Notes: generated by a model from the letters alone, not told the origin. A stretch of 64,000 nt of DNA from Pseudomonas sp. 7SR1 (GCF_900156465.1 NZ_LT707064.1:186001-250000), one strand, 5' to 3'. Shown: positions 10,152 through 19,502, counted from the stretch's first letter. Made by a program: numbers and translations.

Positions 10152-11492
10152 ATGTCCACCACTACCACGCCAGCCAATCCCAAGGTCGGCTTCGTTTCCC
10201 TGGGTTGCCCGAAGGCTCTGGTCGACTCCGAGCGCATCCTGACCCAGCTGCGCATGGAAGGCTATGACGTCGTTTCCACGTATCAGGACGCGGACGTGGT
10301 AGTGGTCAACACCTGCGGTTTCATCGATTCGGCCAAGGCCGAGTCCCTGGAAGTGATCGGCGAAGCCATCAAGGAAAACGGCAAGGTCATCGTCACCGGC
10401 TGCATGGGCGTCGAAGAAGGCAACATCCGCGACGTGCACCCCAGCGTACTGGCGGTGACCGGCCCGCAGCAGTACGAGCAGGTGGTCAACGCGGTGCATG
10501 AGGTGGTGCCCCCCAAGCAGGACCACAACCCGCTCATCGACCTGGTGCCGCCACAAGGCATCAAGTTGACCCCACGCCACTATGCCTACCTGAAGATTTC
10601 CGAAGGCTGCAACCACAGCTGCAGCTTCTGCATCATCCCGTCGATGCGCGGCAAGCTGGTGAGTCGCCCGGTGGGCGATGTGCTCGATGAGGCCCAGCGC
10701 CTGGTCAAGGCCGGCGTCAAGGAACTGCTGGTGATCTCCCAGGACACCAGTGCCTACGGCGTCGACGTGAAATACCGCACCGGCTTCTGGAACGGCGCGC
10801 CAGTGAAGACCCGCATGACCGAACTGTGCGAAGCCCTCGGCACCCTCGGCGTCTGGGTCCGCCTGCACTACGTCTACCCTTACCCGCACGTGGACGAACT
10901 GATCCCACTGATGGCCGCCGGCAAGATCCTGCCGTACCTGGACATCCCGTTCCAACACGCCAGCCCGAAGGTCCTCAAGGCCATGAAACGCCCGGCGTTC
11001 GAAGACAAGACCCTAGCTCGCATCAAGAACTGGCGCGAAATCTGCCCGGACCTGATCATCCGCTCCACCTTCATCGTCGGCTTCCCCGGCGAAACCGAAG
11101 AAGACTTCCAGTACCTGCTGGACTGGCTGACCGAAGCCCAGCTCGATCGCGTCGGCTGCTTCCAGTATTCCCCGGTGGAAGGTGCTCCGGCCAACGACCT
11201 GGCCCTGGACGTCGTGCCGGACGACGTCAAGCAGGACCGCTGGGAGCGCTTCATGGCGCATCAGCAGGCAATCAGCTCGGCGCGCCTGCAAATGCGCATC
11301 GGCCGTGAAATCGAGGTCCTGGTGGATGAAGTGGACGAGCAAGGCGCCGTGGGCCGCTGCTTCTTCGATGCCCCGGAAATCGATGGCAACGTCTTCATCG
11401 ACAACGGCAGCCATCTCAAGCCGGGCGACAAGGTCTGGTGCAAGGTGACCGATGCCGATGAGTACGATCTGTGGGCTGAGCAGATCGCCTGA
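10152..11492 (+). CDS. rimO: Ribosomal protein S12 (Asp88) methylthiotransferase RimO
   Basis: 446 residues. Radical-SAM enzyme that methylthiolates Asp88 of ribosomal protein S12. Domains in order: N-terminal UPF0004 domain with the three cluster cysteines ([27 protein letters not shown]), radical-SAM domain with CNHSCSFC (CxxxCxxC) near residue 154, and a C-terminal TRAM domain ([14 protein letters not shown]). The 266 bp upstream shared with kup carries its promoter; I see no other gene there. Confidence 0.97.
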   Translation: MSTTTTPANPKVGFVSLGCPKALVDSERILTQLRMEGYDVVSTYQDADVVVVNTCGFIDSAKAESLEVIGEAIKENGKVIVTGCMGVEEGNIRDVHPSVLAVTGPQQYEQVVNAVHEVVPPKQDHNPLIDLVPPQGIKLTPRHYAYLKISEGCNHSCSFCIIPSMRGKLVSRPVGDVLDEAQRLVKAGVKELLVISQDTSAYGVDVKYRTGFWNGAPVKTRMTELCEALGTLGVWVRLHYVYPYPHVDELIPLMAAGKILPYLDIPFQHASPKVLKAMKRPAFEDKTLARIKNWREICPDLIIRSTFIVGFPGETEEDFQYLLDWLTEAQLDRVGCFQYSPVEGAPANDLALDVVPDDVKQDRWERFMAHQQAISSARLQMRIGREIEVLVDEVDEQGAVGRCFFDAPEIDGNVFIDNGSHLKPGDKVWCKVTDADEYDLWAEQIA

Positions 11493-11583
11493 TCCTGGCG
11501 TGGACCCAGGCCCAGGTGACTTTTGTGGCCAGGGTCACAGGTCCGTGCCTGCAGCCATTGATTCGCCAGCCTCGAAAAAACCA

Positions 11584-11621
11584 AAAAGCCCTGCCTTGCG
11601 ACAAGATGCGGGGCTTTTTTA
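11584..11621 (+). terminator. Intrinsic terminator of rimO
   Basis: AGCCCTGC paired with GCGGGGCT (one T.G wobble) followed by T6. Confidence 0.8.
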
Positions 11622-11672
11622 CGGCTATCGTATGGAGAAACCCGGGACATTCAGCACAAGGAACAGGCGGGC

Positions 11673-12146
11673 ATGCGCCAGCACTCGGTCATCCATACCC
11701 CGAAATCCAGCGATTACCAGGAACTGACCCAGGTCTGGGAAGCTTCGGTGCGGGCAACCCATGATTTTCTTCCGGACAGCTACATCGAGCTGCTGAAGAA
11801 CCTGGTGCTCACCCGCTACCTGGATGCGGTAATGCTCATCTGCACCCGGGACGCGCGCCAGCGCATTACCGGTTTCGCCGGCGTCGCGGCGGGCAAGATC
11901 GAAATGCTGTTCATCGACCCACAGCACCGGGGCCAGGGCCTGGGCAAGCAACTCTTGCACTACGCCATGGAACACATGAACGCCGATCAGCTGGATGTCA
12001 ACGAACAGAACCCGCAGGCCCTGGGCTTTTATCTCAAGCAGGGATTCGAAGTGGTCGGCCGCTCGGCGCGGGACGGCATGGGCCAGCCATACCCGTTGCT
12101 GCATATGCGCTACAGGCAGCCCGGCCTGAAGGCCGTGCGCGGCTAA
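11673..12146 (+). CDS. YjaB-like GNAT N-acetyltransferase
   Basis: 157 residues, single GNAT fold. The acetyl-CoA binding signature is FIDPQHRGQGLGKQLL (about residues 82-97) and the C-terminal VNEQNPQALGFYLKQGFEVVGRS matches E. coli YjaB over its whole length, including the VNEQN motif and PYPLL near the end. The family is expected to acetylate an amine; the substrate is not known. The next gene begins 82 bp downstream on the same strand. Confidence 0.88.
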   Translation: MRQHSVIHTPKSSDYQELTQVWEASVRATHDFLPDSYIELLKNLVLTRYLDAVMLICTRDARQRITGFAGVAAGKIEMLFIDPQHRGQGLGKQLLHYAMEHMNADQLDVNEQNPQALGFYLKQGFEVVGRSARDGMGQPYPLLHMRYRQPGLKAVRG

Positions 12147-12228
12147 AAGCCACACGAGGCAAATGGAACCGCGATTAACCGGCGCCACGCAGGTACAATG
12201 CCCACCCTCTTTTTGCTACGGCCTTGTC

Positions 12229-12939
12229 ATGACTGACCCGATACGCCTCTCCAAACGCCTCATCGAACTTGTCGGCTGCTCCCGCCGGGAGGCTGAGCTG
12301 TTCATCGAGGGCGGCTGGGTCACCGTGGATGGCGAGGTCGTCGACGAACCGCAGTTCAAGGTCACCACCCAGAAGGTCGAACTCGACCCACAAGCCAAGG
12401 CCACCGCGCCGGAGCCGGTGACCCTGCTGCTGAACGTTCCGGCGGGCATGGACGTGGACACCGCCATGGCGAGCCTGGCCCCGCAGACCCTGAGCGAAGA
12501 GCACCGCTTCGGCAAACGTCCGCTCAAGGGCCATTTCATGAGACTGACCGCCAGCGCCGACCTGCAGGCCAATGCCAGCGGCCTCCTGGTGTTCACCCAG
12601 GACTGGAAGATCCTGCGCAAGCTCACCGCCGACGCCGCGAAGATCGAGCAGGAATACGTCGTGGACGTCGTGGGAGAGATGCTTGCCCACGGCCTCAACC
12701 GCCTGAACCATGGCCTGACCTACAAGGGCAAGGAGTTACCCGCGGTCAAGGCCAGCTGGCAGAACGAGAACCGCCTGCGCTTCGCGCTGAAGAACCCGCA
12801 GCCGGGCATCATCGCGTTGCTCTGCCAGGCGGTCGGCCTAAAGGCCGTCGCCATCCGCCGGATCCGCATCGGCGGCGTGTCCATCGGCAAGGTGCCGCTG
12901 GGCCAGTGGCGCTACCTGTCCGCCAAAGAGAAATTCTAA
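12229..12939 (+). CDS. S4-domain pseudouridine-synthase-family protein (RsuA/RluF type), possibly inactive
   Basis: 236 residues. The N-terminus is an S4 RNA-binding domain (RLSKRLIELVGCSRREAELFI, then GWVTVDGEVV), followed by an RsuA-like core ending in a conserved RIRIGGVSIGKVPLGQW segment. The usual catalytic motif GRLDxxTxGLL corresponds here to ADLQANASGLL, so the catalytic Asp position holds Gln in an ungapped alignment; an Asp lies two residues earlier. The frame is open to 12163, but ATG 12229 begins the S4 domain directly. RNA binding is likely; synthase activity is doubtful. Confidence 0.8.
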   Translation: MTDPIRLSKRLIELVGCSRREAELFIEGGWVTVDGEVVDEPQFKVTTQKVELDPQAKATAPEPVTLLLNVPAGMDVDTAMASLAPQTLSEEHRFGKRPLKGHFMRLTASADLQANASGLLVFTQDWKILRKLTADAAKIEQEYVVDVVGEMLAHGLNRLNHGLTYKGKELPAVKASWQNENRLRFALKNPQPGIIALLCQAVGLKAVAIRRIRIGGVSIGKVPLGQWRYLSAKEKF

Positions 12940-13002
12940 AGTCACTTCTTCCGGTGCCGCACCTCGCTGGGCACCCACCGCCGATTGATCAGGATTGCAC
13001 AC

Positions 13003-13464
13003 ATGATTCACAACGACGTACTGCGCAGCGTGCGCTACATGCTCGATATCAGCGACAAGAAAGTCATCGAGATCATCAAGCTGGGCGGCCTGGACGTGTC
13101 CCTGGCGGACCTGGCGGGCTATCTCAAGAAGGATGAAGAAGAAGGCTTCGTGTTCTGCCCCGACGAAGTCATGGCGCATTTCCTCGACGGCCTGGTGATC
13201 TTCAAACGGGGCAAGGACGAGAGCCGCCCACCGCTGCCCATCGAAGTGCCGGTGACCAACAACATCATCCTCAAGAAGCTGCGAGTGGCCTTCGAACTGA
13301 AGGAAGACGACATGCACGCCATCCTCAAGTCTGCGGACTTCCCGGTGTCCAAACCGGAACTGAGCGCGCTGTTCCGCAAGTTCGGCCACACCAACTACCG
13401 CCCGTGCGGCGACCAGTTGCTGCGCAACTTCCTCAAGGGGCTGACGCTGCGCGTTCGCGGCTGA
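13003..13464 (+). CDS. DUF1456 (YehS-like) protein
   Basis: 153 residues. Resembles E. coli YehS: two related helical halves, each with a VLRSVRYMLDISDKKVIEII-like / ILKKLRVAFELKEDDMHAIL-like segment and a C-terminal NYRPCGDQLLRNFLKGL. The function is unknown. A TTG codon 18 bases upstream keeps the frame open, but ATG 13003 matches the family start. It lies 63 bp after the S4-domain gene. Confidence 0.85.
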   Translation: MIHNDVLRSVRYMLDISDKKVIEIIKLGGLDVSLADLAGYLKKDEEEGFVFCPDEVMAHFLDGLVIFKRGKDESRPPLPIEVPVTNNIILKKLRVAFELKEDDMHAILKSADFPVSKPELSALFRKFGHTNYRPCGDQLLRNFLKGLTLRVRG

Positions 13465-13478
13465 CTTCCCAGGGCCGC

Positions 13479-13532
13479 GGTGGCGAGGGGACGCTGCACG
13501 TCCAGTGGGGATAAATCCCCTCACCACAGAGG
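13479..13532. repeat. REP palindrome
   Basis: GTGGCGAGGGGA...GGGGATAAATCCCCTCACCAC, the same REP family as at 1818-1973, in the gap between the YehS-like gene and trmO. Confidence 0.75.
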
Positions 13533-13593
13533 ACAGTGCCGATTGCAGCTCCCGCGTTATCATGCCCTCTCCATCTGGCGTCGATTTCATCCC

Positions 13594-14292
13594 ATGACTT
13601 ACAACGTCTCCCCCGTCGGCTTCGTCCACTCCTGTTTCAAGGAAAAGTTCGCCATCCCACGGCAACCTCACCTGGCGCCTGCCGCTCGCGGCGTGCTGGA
13701 GCTGGTGGCGCCGTTCGACCAGGGCGACGCCGTGCAGGGCCTGGAGCAGGTCAGCCATGTCTGGTTGCTGTTCCTGTTCCACCAGGCCCTGGAAAAAAAA
13801 CCTCGGCTGAAAGTGCGTCCGCCTCGCCTGGGCGGCAACAAATCCATGGGGGTATTCGCCACCCGGGCAACCCATCGCCCCAACGGCATCGGCCAATCCG
13901 TGGTCAAGCTGGAACGGGTCGAAGCCGCTCGTCTGTGGATCTCGGGCATCGACTTGCTGGACGGTACACCGGTACTGGACATCAAGCCCTACGTGCCCTA
14001 CGCCGACATCATTGGCACGGCTTCGAACAGCATCGCCAGCGCAGCGCCCGAGCCGGTCCCCGTGCAATGGGCGCCCCCTGCCCTGCACCAAGCCCGCGAC
14101 CACGCCATGCGCCTGCAGGAGCCGCTGGTGGAACTGATCGAACAGTGCCTGGCCCAGGACCCCCGCCCGGCGTACCAGGTGCCGACAGCGGAACGGGAAT
14201 ATGGCGCGCAATTCTGGGATGTGGACGTTCGCTGGCATTATCCGCGGCTGGGGTTGATCCGCGTGCTGGAAGTGATTCCGGCGAAACAATGA
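13594..14292 (+). CDS. trmO: tRNA t6A37 N6-methyltransferase TrmO
   Basis: 232 residues. SAM-dependent enzyme that methylates N6 of t6A37 in tRNA-Thr. The N-terminal YaeB/TsaA-type beta-barrel is recognised by SPVGFVHSCFKEKFAIPRQP, by RPPRLGGNKSMGVFATRATHRPNGIGQSVVKLE (about residues 69-110) and by LDIKPYVPYAD. The C-terminal region is the small TrmO accessory domain. ATG 13594 is chosen over an upstream in-frame start because the extension runs through the REP element and has no coding character. Confidence 0.93.
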   Translation: MTYNVSPVGFVHSCFKEKFAIPRQPHLAPAARGVLELVAPFDQGDAVQGLEQVSHVWLLFLFHQALEKKPRLKVRPPRLGGNKSMGVFATRATHRPNGIGQSVVKLERVEAARLWISGIDLLDGTPVLDIKPYVPYADIIGTASNSIASAAPEPVPVQWAPPALHQARDHAMRLQEPLVELIEQCLAQDPRPAYQVPTAEREYGAQFWDVDVRWHYPRLGLIRVLEVIPAKQ

Positions 14293-14302
14293 TCCTGGAA
14301 CG

Positions 14303-14344
14303 AAAAAGCCCGCGCCGCCTTATCCAGGCGACGCGGGCTATTTC
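14303..14344. terminator. Bidirectional terminator between trmO and fpr
   Basis: AGCCCGCG / CGCGGGCT outer stem with an inner CGCCT / AGGCG pairing, A5 on the left and ATTT on the right, between convergent genes. Confidence 0.8.
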
Positions 14345-14383
14345 AATGGCGATCGGTTGGACCGAGTCGTCTTCTTCGCGGGC

Positions 14384-15163
14384 TTACTTCTCTACGAAGG
14401 CCCGTTCGATCAGGTAATCCCCCGGCTCGCGCATACGCGGCGAAACGGTCAGGCCGAAGCTGTTGAGCACTTCGCTGGTTTCTTCCAGCATGCTCGGGCT
14501 ACCGCACAGCATGGCGCGGTCGTCCTGGGGGTTGATCGGTGGCAGGCCGATGTCGCGGAACAGCTTGCCGCTGCGCATCAGGTCGGTCAGGCGGCCTTCG
14601 TTCTCGAACGGCTCGCGGGTCACGGTCGGGTAGTAGATCAGTTTTTCACGCAGCGCTTCGCCGAAAAACTCGTTCTGCGGCAAGTGCTCGGTGATGAACT
14701 CGCGATAGGCGACTTCGTTGACGTAACGTACGCCGTGGCACAGGATCACTTTTTCGAAACGCTCATAGGTTTCCGGATCCTGGATGACGCTCATGAACGG
14801 CGCCAGGCCGGTGCCGGTGCTGAGCAGGTACAGGTGCTTGCCCGGCTTGAGGTCGTCCAGCACCAGGGTGCCGGTGGGTTTCTTGCTGATGATGATCTCG
14901 TCGCCTTCCTTCAGGTGCTGCAATTGGGAAGTCAGCGGACCATCAGGCACCTTGATGCTGAAGAACTCGAGATGCTCTTCCCAGTTCGGGCTGGCAATCG
15001 AGTAAGCGCGCATAAGCGGGCGGCCGTTGGGCTGCTGCAGGCCGATCATCACGAACTGACCGTTCTCGAAGCGCAGGCCCGGATCGCGGGTGCACTTGAA
15101 GCTGAACAGAGTGTCGTTCCAGTGATGAACACTGAGGACACGCTCGTGGTTCATGTTGCTCAT
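14384..15163 (-). CDS. fpr: Ferredoxin/flavodoxin-NADP+ reductase
   Basis: 259 residues. FAD enzyme exchanging electrons between NADPH and ferredoxin or flavodoxin. Landmarks: FAD-binding RAYSIASPNWEEHLEF, NADP-binding LLSTGTGLAPFMSVIQDPETYERF, and the C-terminal RMREPGDYLIERAFVEK shared with P. aeruginosa Fpr. The family start MSNMNHERVLSVHHW sets ATG 15163. It is transcribed divergently from the LysR-type gene at 15286, which in P. putida (FinR) activates fpr under oxidative stress. Confidence 0.97.
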   Translation of the reverse strand: MSNMNHERVLSVHHWNDTLFSFKCTRDPGLRFENGQFVMIGLQQPNGRPLMRAYSIASPNWEEHLEFFSIKVPDGPLTSQLQHLKEGDEIIISKKPTGTLVLDDLKPGKHLYLLSTGTGLAPFMSVIQDPETYERFEKVILCHGVRYVNEVAYREFITEHLPQNEFFGEALREKLIYYPTVTREPFENEGRLTDLMRSGKLFRDIGLPPINPQDDRAMLCGSPSMLEETSEVLNSFGLTVSPRMREPGDYLIERAFVEK

Positions 15164-15285
15164 GTACGGGGGACTCCTGGAAATGATGCCTGCGCCGGGA
15201 AGGAGCGCAATTGCATCGCATTCTAATAGCGGCGACAATATCTGTTAAATGGATTATTAAGATAAGGGTTATCGGTTATATCGAT

Positions 15286-16212
15286 ATGCGATTTACTCTA
15301 CGTCAACTTCAGGTCTTCGTCGCCGTCGCCCAGCAGGAGAGCGTGTCCCGTGCTGCGGGCCAGCTCAATCTGTCGCAATCGGCTGCCAGCACCTCCATCA
15401 CCGAATTGGAGCGCCAGTCCAGCTGCCAGTTGTTCGACCGCGCCGGTAAGCGCCTGAGCCTCAACGCCCTGGGCAAACAGTTGCTACCCCAGGCGGTGGC
15501 GTTGCTGGACCAGGCCAAGGAGATCGAAGACCTGCTCAACGGCAAGTCCGGCTTCGGCTCACTGGCGGTTGGCGCCACCCTGACCATCGGCAATTACCTG
15601 GCCACCCTGCTGATCGGCGGTTTCATGCAGCGCCATCCGGAAAGCCAGGTGAAGCTGCATGTACAGAACACTGCCAATATCGTGCATCAGGTCGCCCACT
15701 ATGAAATTGATCTGGGTCTAATCGAAGGCGATTGCAGCCATCCGGATATCGAAGTGCAGAGTTGGGTCGAGGACGAGCTGGTGGTGTTTTGCGCGCCCCA
15801 GCATCCACTGGCCAGGCGCGGCCAGGCGACCATGGAGGAACTGACCCATGAAGCGTGGATTCTGCGGGAACAGGGCTCCGGCACTCGCCTGACCTTCGAC
15901 CAAGCCATGCGCCATCATCGCAGCGCGCTGAACATCCGCCTGGAACTGGAACACACCGAAGCCATCAAGCGCGCCGTGGAGTCCGGCCTGGGGATCGGCT
16001 GCATTTCACGCCTGGCCCTGCGCGATGCGTTCCGTCGGGGCAGCCTGGTCCCCGTGGAAACCCCGGACATGGACCTGGCGCGGCAGTTCTACTTCATCTG
16101 GCACAAACAGAAATACCAGACATCGGCGATGCGCGAGTTTCTCGAGCTGTGCCGGGCGTTCACCGCCGGCGCGCAACGCAGCGACGAAATCGTCCTGCCG
16201 GCCATTGCCTGA
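15286..16212 (+). CDS. finR: LysR-type transcriptional regulator, FinR-like
   Basis: 308 residues. N-terminal winged HTH (MRFTLRQLQVFVAVAQQESV, then AAGQLNLSQSAASTSITELE) and a C-terminal periplasmic-binding-type sensor domain. It is divergent from fpr across a 122 bp AT-rich intergenic region, the arrangement known for finR/fpr in P. putida, so it probably binds that region. The ORF could begin at 15211, but ATG 15286 starts the conserved HTH. The effector is unknown. Confidence 0.88.
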   Translation: MRFTLRQLQVFVAVAQQESVSRAAGQLNLSQSAASTSITELERQSSCQLFDRAGKRLSLNALGKQLLPQAVALLDQAKEIEDLLNGKSGFGSLAVGATLTIGNYLATLLIGGFMQRHPESQVKLHVQNTANIVHQVAHYEIDLGLIEGDCSHPDIEVQSWVEDELVVFCAPQHPLARRGQATMEELTHEAWILREQGSGTRLTFDQAMRHHRSALNIRLELEHTEAIKRAVESGLGIGCISRLALRDAFRRGSLVPVETPDMDLARQFYFIWHKQKYQTSAMREFLELCRAFTAGAQRSDEIVLPAIA

Positions 16213-16216
16213 AGCG

Positions 16217-16582
16217 CTACTGCAGCAGGATCACGCCCCATACCAGCGTAATCATCGTCAGGGCGACGAGCTGGGCGGCACTGCCCATGTCCTTGGCATT
16301 CTTCGACAGCGGGTGCAGTTCCAGGGAAATGCGGTCGATGGCCGCCTCCACCGCCGAATTGAGCAGTTCGACGATCAGCGCCAGCAGGCAGACCGCAATC
16401 AACAGCGCCTGCTCGACACGGCTGACGTTCAGGAAGAACGACAGCGGGATCAGGATGACGTTGAGCAGGACCAGTTGACGGAACGCCGCTTCGCCGACAA
16501 AGGCCGCGCGCAGGCCATCCAGGGAATAGCCGGAGGCGTTGAGGATGCGTTTCAGGCCGGTTTGGCCTTTAAAAGGTGACAT
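16217..16582 (-). CDS. dgkA: Diacylglycerol kinase
   Basis: 121 residues, three membrane segments. Phosphorylates diacylglycerol to phosphatidic acid at the inner membrane, recycling lipid. The catalytic helix ALIVELLNSAVEAAIDRISLE contains the family ExxN/EaaiD residues. It ends 4 bp from the end of finR (convergent). Next to an ErdR-like gene, as in P. aeruginosa (PA3603/PA3604). Confidence 0.95.
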   Translation of the reverse strand: MSPFKGQTGLKRILNASGYSLDGLRAAFVGEAAFRQLVLLNVILIPLSFFLNVSRVEQALLIAVCLLALIVELLNSAVEAAIDRISLELHPLSKNAKDMGSAAQLVALTMITLVWGVILLQ

Positions 16583-16653
16583 AGGATGGGCAACTGATCG
16601 AAAGGAGTGGAGAAGCTAATTCAAACCCGGTCAAAAAAGCGTGAACAGACACA

Positions 16654-17307
16654 CTAGGGCTGCGGTGAAATTGACTCAAGCTGTTGCAACAACAAGGCCG
16701 CCTGGGTCCGGGTGCGCACGTTCAGCTTTCGGAAGATCGCCGTCACATGGGCCTTGATGGTGGCCTCCGAGACGTTCAATTCATAAGCGATCTGCTTGTT
16801 CAGCAAACCTTCGCAGACCATGGTCAGTACCCGGAACTGTTGCGGCGTGAGACTGGCCAGGCCTTCGCTGGCGGCCTTGGCCTCTTCCGACACGCTCACT
16901 GCCTCGAATGCCTGGGGCGGCCAGGCAGCATCACCATCCAGGACCGCCTTCACCGCCTTCTGGATCATTTCAAGCGAACTGGACTTGGGGATGAACCCGC
17001 TGGCACCGAACTCCCGGGCCTTGACCATCACCGACGCTTCCTCCTGGGCCGAAACCATCACCACGGGAATCTGCGGATACTGACCGCGCAACAGTACCAA
17101 TCCGGAAAATCCATACGCTCCCGGCATGTTCAGGTCCAGCAGCACCAGGTCCCAGTCAGCCTTTTCGGTCAACCGGCTCTCCAGTTCCGCAATACTGGCC
17201 ACCTCCGTCAGCCGGACATCCGGGCCCAGGCCCAGGGTCACTGCCTGATGCAACGCGCTACGAAAGAGCGGATGGTCATCGGCAATCAGGATTTCGTATG
17301 TGGCCAT
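16654..17307 (-). CDS. erdR: NarL/LuxR-family response regulator, ErdR-like
   Basis: 217 residues. N-terminal receiver domain with the acidic pocket (IADDHPLF) and phosphoacceptor Asp in DLVLLDLNMPG (about residue 58), Lys in FIPKSS, and a C-terminal LuxR-type HTH (LTPQQFRVLTMVCEGLLNKQIAYELNVSEATIKAHV). ErdR of Pseudomonas controls ethanol/acetate metabolism genes such as acsA. No cognate kinase gene lies beside it. Assignment rests on sequence and on its position next to dgkA. Confidence 0.85.
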   Translation of the reverse strand: MATYEILIADDHPLFRSALHQAVTLGLGPDVRLTEVASIAELESRLTEKADWDLVLLDLNMPGAYGFSGLVLLRGQYPQIPVVMVSAQEEASVMVKAREFGASGFIPKSSSLEMIQKAVKAVLDGDAAWPPQAFEAVSVSEEAKAASEGLASLTPQQFRVLTMVCEGLLNKQIAYELNVSEATIKAHVTAIFRKLNVRTRTQAALLLQQLESISPQP

Positions 17308-17523
17308 TGTTCAAATGATCCTGTTCTTATGGCAGGCCGATATGATCGCACCTCGCCAGAGCCACTCGGGACACCCACCATGGCGGCGGCATCCAGAGGG
17401 AACTGTTCACGCCAGCACGGTATGGCGTTTCAAACCTTGGCCATGCCCCGGTCGGCGCCAAGCATGCCCAGCGAAGCCGGGGTGGTCAAGCAGCACGGCC
17501 ACCACTGTCTCCAGTATGGGCCA

Positions 17524-18300
17524 CTATCCGGCCACTGCCCCTTGAGCCGTATCAATAAAGGGCAACAGCTCAGCGTGAGCCGGGGTCGATACATCCACTT
17601 CCCGTTGCCCCTTGGCGCCCAGGTAATGCTGGCTGAACACATCGAAATAAGCGTCCAGGGCAGAGGCCGCATCATGATCCCCGGCCAGCTCCAGGCACAG
17701 CGCCGCCACTTCGGCGGTGCACAGGTGCTCGCTGCGGGTGGAACGGCGCAAGCGGTAGCGCGACAGTTTGTCAGGCAGCAGGCTCAGGATCGGCAACCGG
17801 TCGAAATAGGGACTCTTGCGGAAAATCTTGCGCGCCTCCGTCCAGGTCGCGTCCAACAGAATGAACAACGGTCGCCTGGAACGATCCAGGTCGACGGTGT
17901 GGGTGACCCGCGACGGCTCGACGTATTCACCCGGAAACACCAGGTAGGGTTGCCATTGAGGGTCATTCAGCAACGCCAGCAATTGCCCGTCGACCTCGGT
18001 GCGCGACCAGATGAAGGCATGATTGTCGCGTACCACGTCGGCAATCAGCCACCCGGTGTTGCTGGGCTTGAACACTTCCTTGTTGGTCATGATCAGGCAA
18101 ACCCCGGAACGGGCTTCGACCTTCGGTCGCCAGGCACACAGGCAATGGCTCTGGATCACCCGGCAGGCACTGCAACGGGGTGCGCGCCAGCCACGGGCCT
18201 GAAGCGGCTTGATCCCCTCATCGATGCGCTGATCGCGCAGGCGGGCTACGGCGTTAGGGGCATGAAGCCGACAGGCGGGAGAACTCGACACGAACGACAC
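17524..18300 (-). CDS. DTW-domain tRNA-uridine aminocarboxypropyltransferase
   Basis: About 258 residues from the chosen GTG start. The family (E. coli TapT/YfiP) adds an acp group to uridine in tRNA using SAM. An N-terminal zinc-like motif RCSACRVIQSHCLCAWRP precedes the catalytic core, LLDATWTEARKIFRKSPYF (the DxTW motif) and RSTRSEHLCTAEVAALCLEL. The start is uncertain: the frame is open to 18423 and no ATG lies between; GTG 18300 or 18291 are the most sensible. The 5' end is close to the divergent exported-protein gene. Confidence 0.85.
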   Translation of the reverse strand: MSFVSSSPACRLHAPNAVARLRDQRIDEGIKPLQARGWRAPRCSACRVIQSHCLCAWRPKVEARSGVCLIMTNKEVFKPSNTGWLIADVVRDNHAFIWSRTEVDGQLLALLNDPQWQPYLVFPGEYVEPSRVTHTVDLDRSRRPLFILLDATWTEARKIFRKSPYFDRLPILSLLPDKLSRYRLRRSTRSEHLCTAEVAALCLELAGDHDAASALDAYFDVFSQHYLGAKGQREVDVSTPAHAELLPFIDTAQGAVAG

Positions 18301-18440
18301 TCGACAGCGCAATGAAGGCCGGCAGTCTACCAGAGCGCACGAGCCTGTACCGTCCACCTCGCCTCCCCTATAATTCGCCGCCAATGAACGCACAGTCACG
18401 TGACCGGTCGAACCACCAGTCACTGAACCAGGAGAGTTTC

Positions 18441-18863
18441 ATGCTGCGCCTTACCGTCCCTACCGTTGCCGTTCTGTTGGCGACGTCCTTCAGCGCCCAG
18501 GCTGCCTCGCTGAAAGAACTCGAACTGAACAAGATGTTGCAGAACGTGGCCAGGGAGAGCAGCGTTGGCACCCCCCGGGCGATCAATGAAGACATTCTCG
18601 ATCAGGGCTACACGGTGGAAGGCACCGAGTTGATCAACCACCTCAGCGTGCAGAGCAGCCATGCCGAAAAGATGCGCGCCGACCCCAAGGCCGTGTATTT
18701 CCAGCTGGGCTCCAAGGTGTGCACCAATCCGGGCTTTCGCAAGCTGATGGCCAAGGGCGCCACCATGCGCTACGAGTTTACCGAGGTCAAAACCAACCGC
18801 CCGGTCGCGACCGAACGCTTCCAGGAGTCGGATTGCCCAAAACCGGCCAAGACCAAGAAGTAA
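18441..18863 (+). CDS. Small exported protein, QSregVF (PA3611-like) family
   Basis: 140 residues. A cleavable signal peptide (about residues 1-21, ending FSAQA-A) precedes a mature domain containing RESSVGTPRAINEDILDQGYTVEGTELINHLSV, which resembles the quorum-regulated PA3611 family of P. aeruginosa. Two cysteines (VCTNPG and SDCPK) may pair. ATG 18441 follows AGGAGAG. Periplasmic or secreted; the molecular role is not known. It ends directly against the convergent small gene. Confidence 0.75.
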   Translation: MLRLTVPTVAVLLATSFSAQAASLKELELNKMLQNVARESSVGTPRAINEDILDQGYTVEGTELINHLSVQSSHAEKMRADPKAVYFQLGSKVCTNPGFRKLMAKGATMRYEFTEVKTNRPVATERFQESDCPKPAKTKK

Positions 18864-19058
18864 TCAGCCCGAGCGTGCGCGTCGCTGTTCATCGTCGGCG
18901 CGCAGTTCCGCCACCAGCGCCTGCAGGTATCGCGAGCGCCAGGTCCTGCCCTCCAAGCGACGACAACACTCTTCCTCGAGGCTGATTCGATTGGCCTGGG
19001 CCGCTTCCAACAGCGTCAGATACAACTGCCTGTCGAGTTCCAGGGTTACCCTGCTCAT
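18864..19058 (-). CDS. Small ribbon-helix-helix-like protein
   Basis: 64 residues. The N-terminus SRVTLELDRQLYLTLLEAAQANRISLEEECCRRLEG has the strand-helix-helix pattern of Arc/CopG-type proteins, with a basic C-terminal tail. It could bind DNA or be an orphan antitoxin; no toxin partner is visible on either side. The stop codon abuts the stop of the convergent gene with no gap. Confidence 0.6.
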   Translation of the reverse strand: MSRVTLELDRQLYLTLLEAAQANRISLEEECCRRLEGRTWRSRYLQALVAELRADDEQRRARSG

Positions 19059-19502
19059 TTCTCCCGCCTCCTTGCCCGATTCGCTTCAATCCATCGCGTG
19101 CCCAGCCATGGGCATCGAACTGCATTGACACGCCTGTTATCAGTAAATCAGAGCGGCATGCGTGCAACTGGCAATCGGACGAGCGGTGCGCTACTCCAAA
19201 GCTTTCATCCAGCGGTTGCCAACGGTCACTTTTGAGCGCCATGATCATGGCAACGCAAGATCGACTCACTTCATGAATATGTTTTGGGCAGAACGAGGCT
19301 GCCACCCTACCTTGCCGTGTGATTGTTCTTAAATCCAAGGGACATACGGAACCCGGTGGATGGCCTGATCGATGATATGTAAACAGGTTCAGGCCAAATC
19401 GAACGCCCAGGCGAGCGCCTGGATTGACGGCGACACACGGAGTGTCGCGGCCCCGGCGAACCTTTCGCCCGGGTCGGGGTTCCGTCAAGAAGGAGAAGCT
19501 TG
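19059..19502. other. 444 bp intergenic region with structured leader of the LOG-family gene
   Basis: No credible gene. The right part carries two successive hairpins on the + strand: GCGACAC-ACGGA-GTGTCGC at 19430-19448, then a GGCGAA/TTCGCC stem at 19455-19469 enclosed by CCCC/GGGG (19451-19479). They lie immediately before the Shine-Dalgarno AAGGAGA (about 19490-19496) of the next gene. The rest is unremarkable. Confidence 0.5.
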
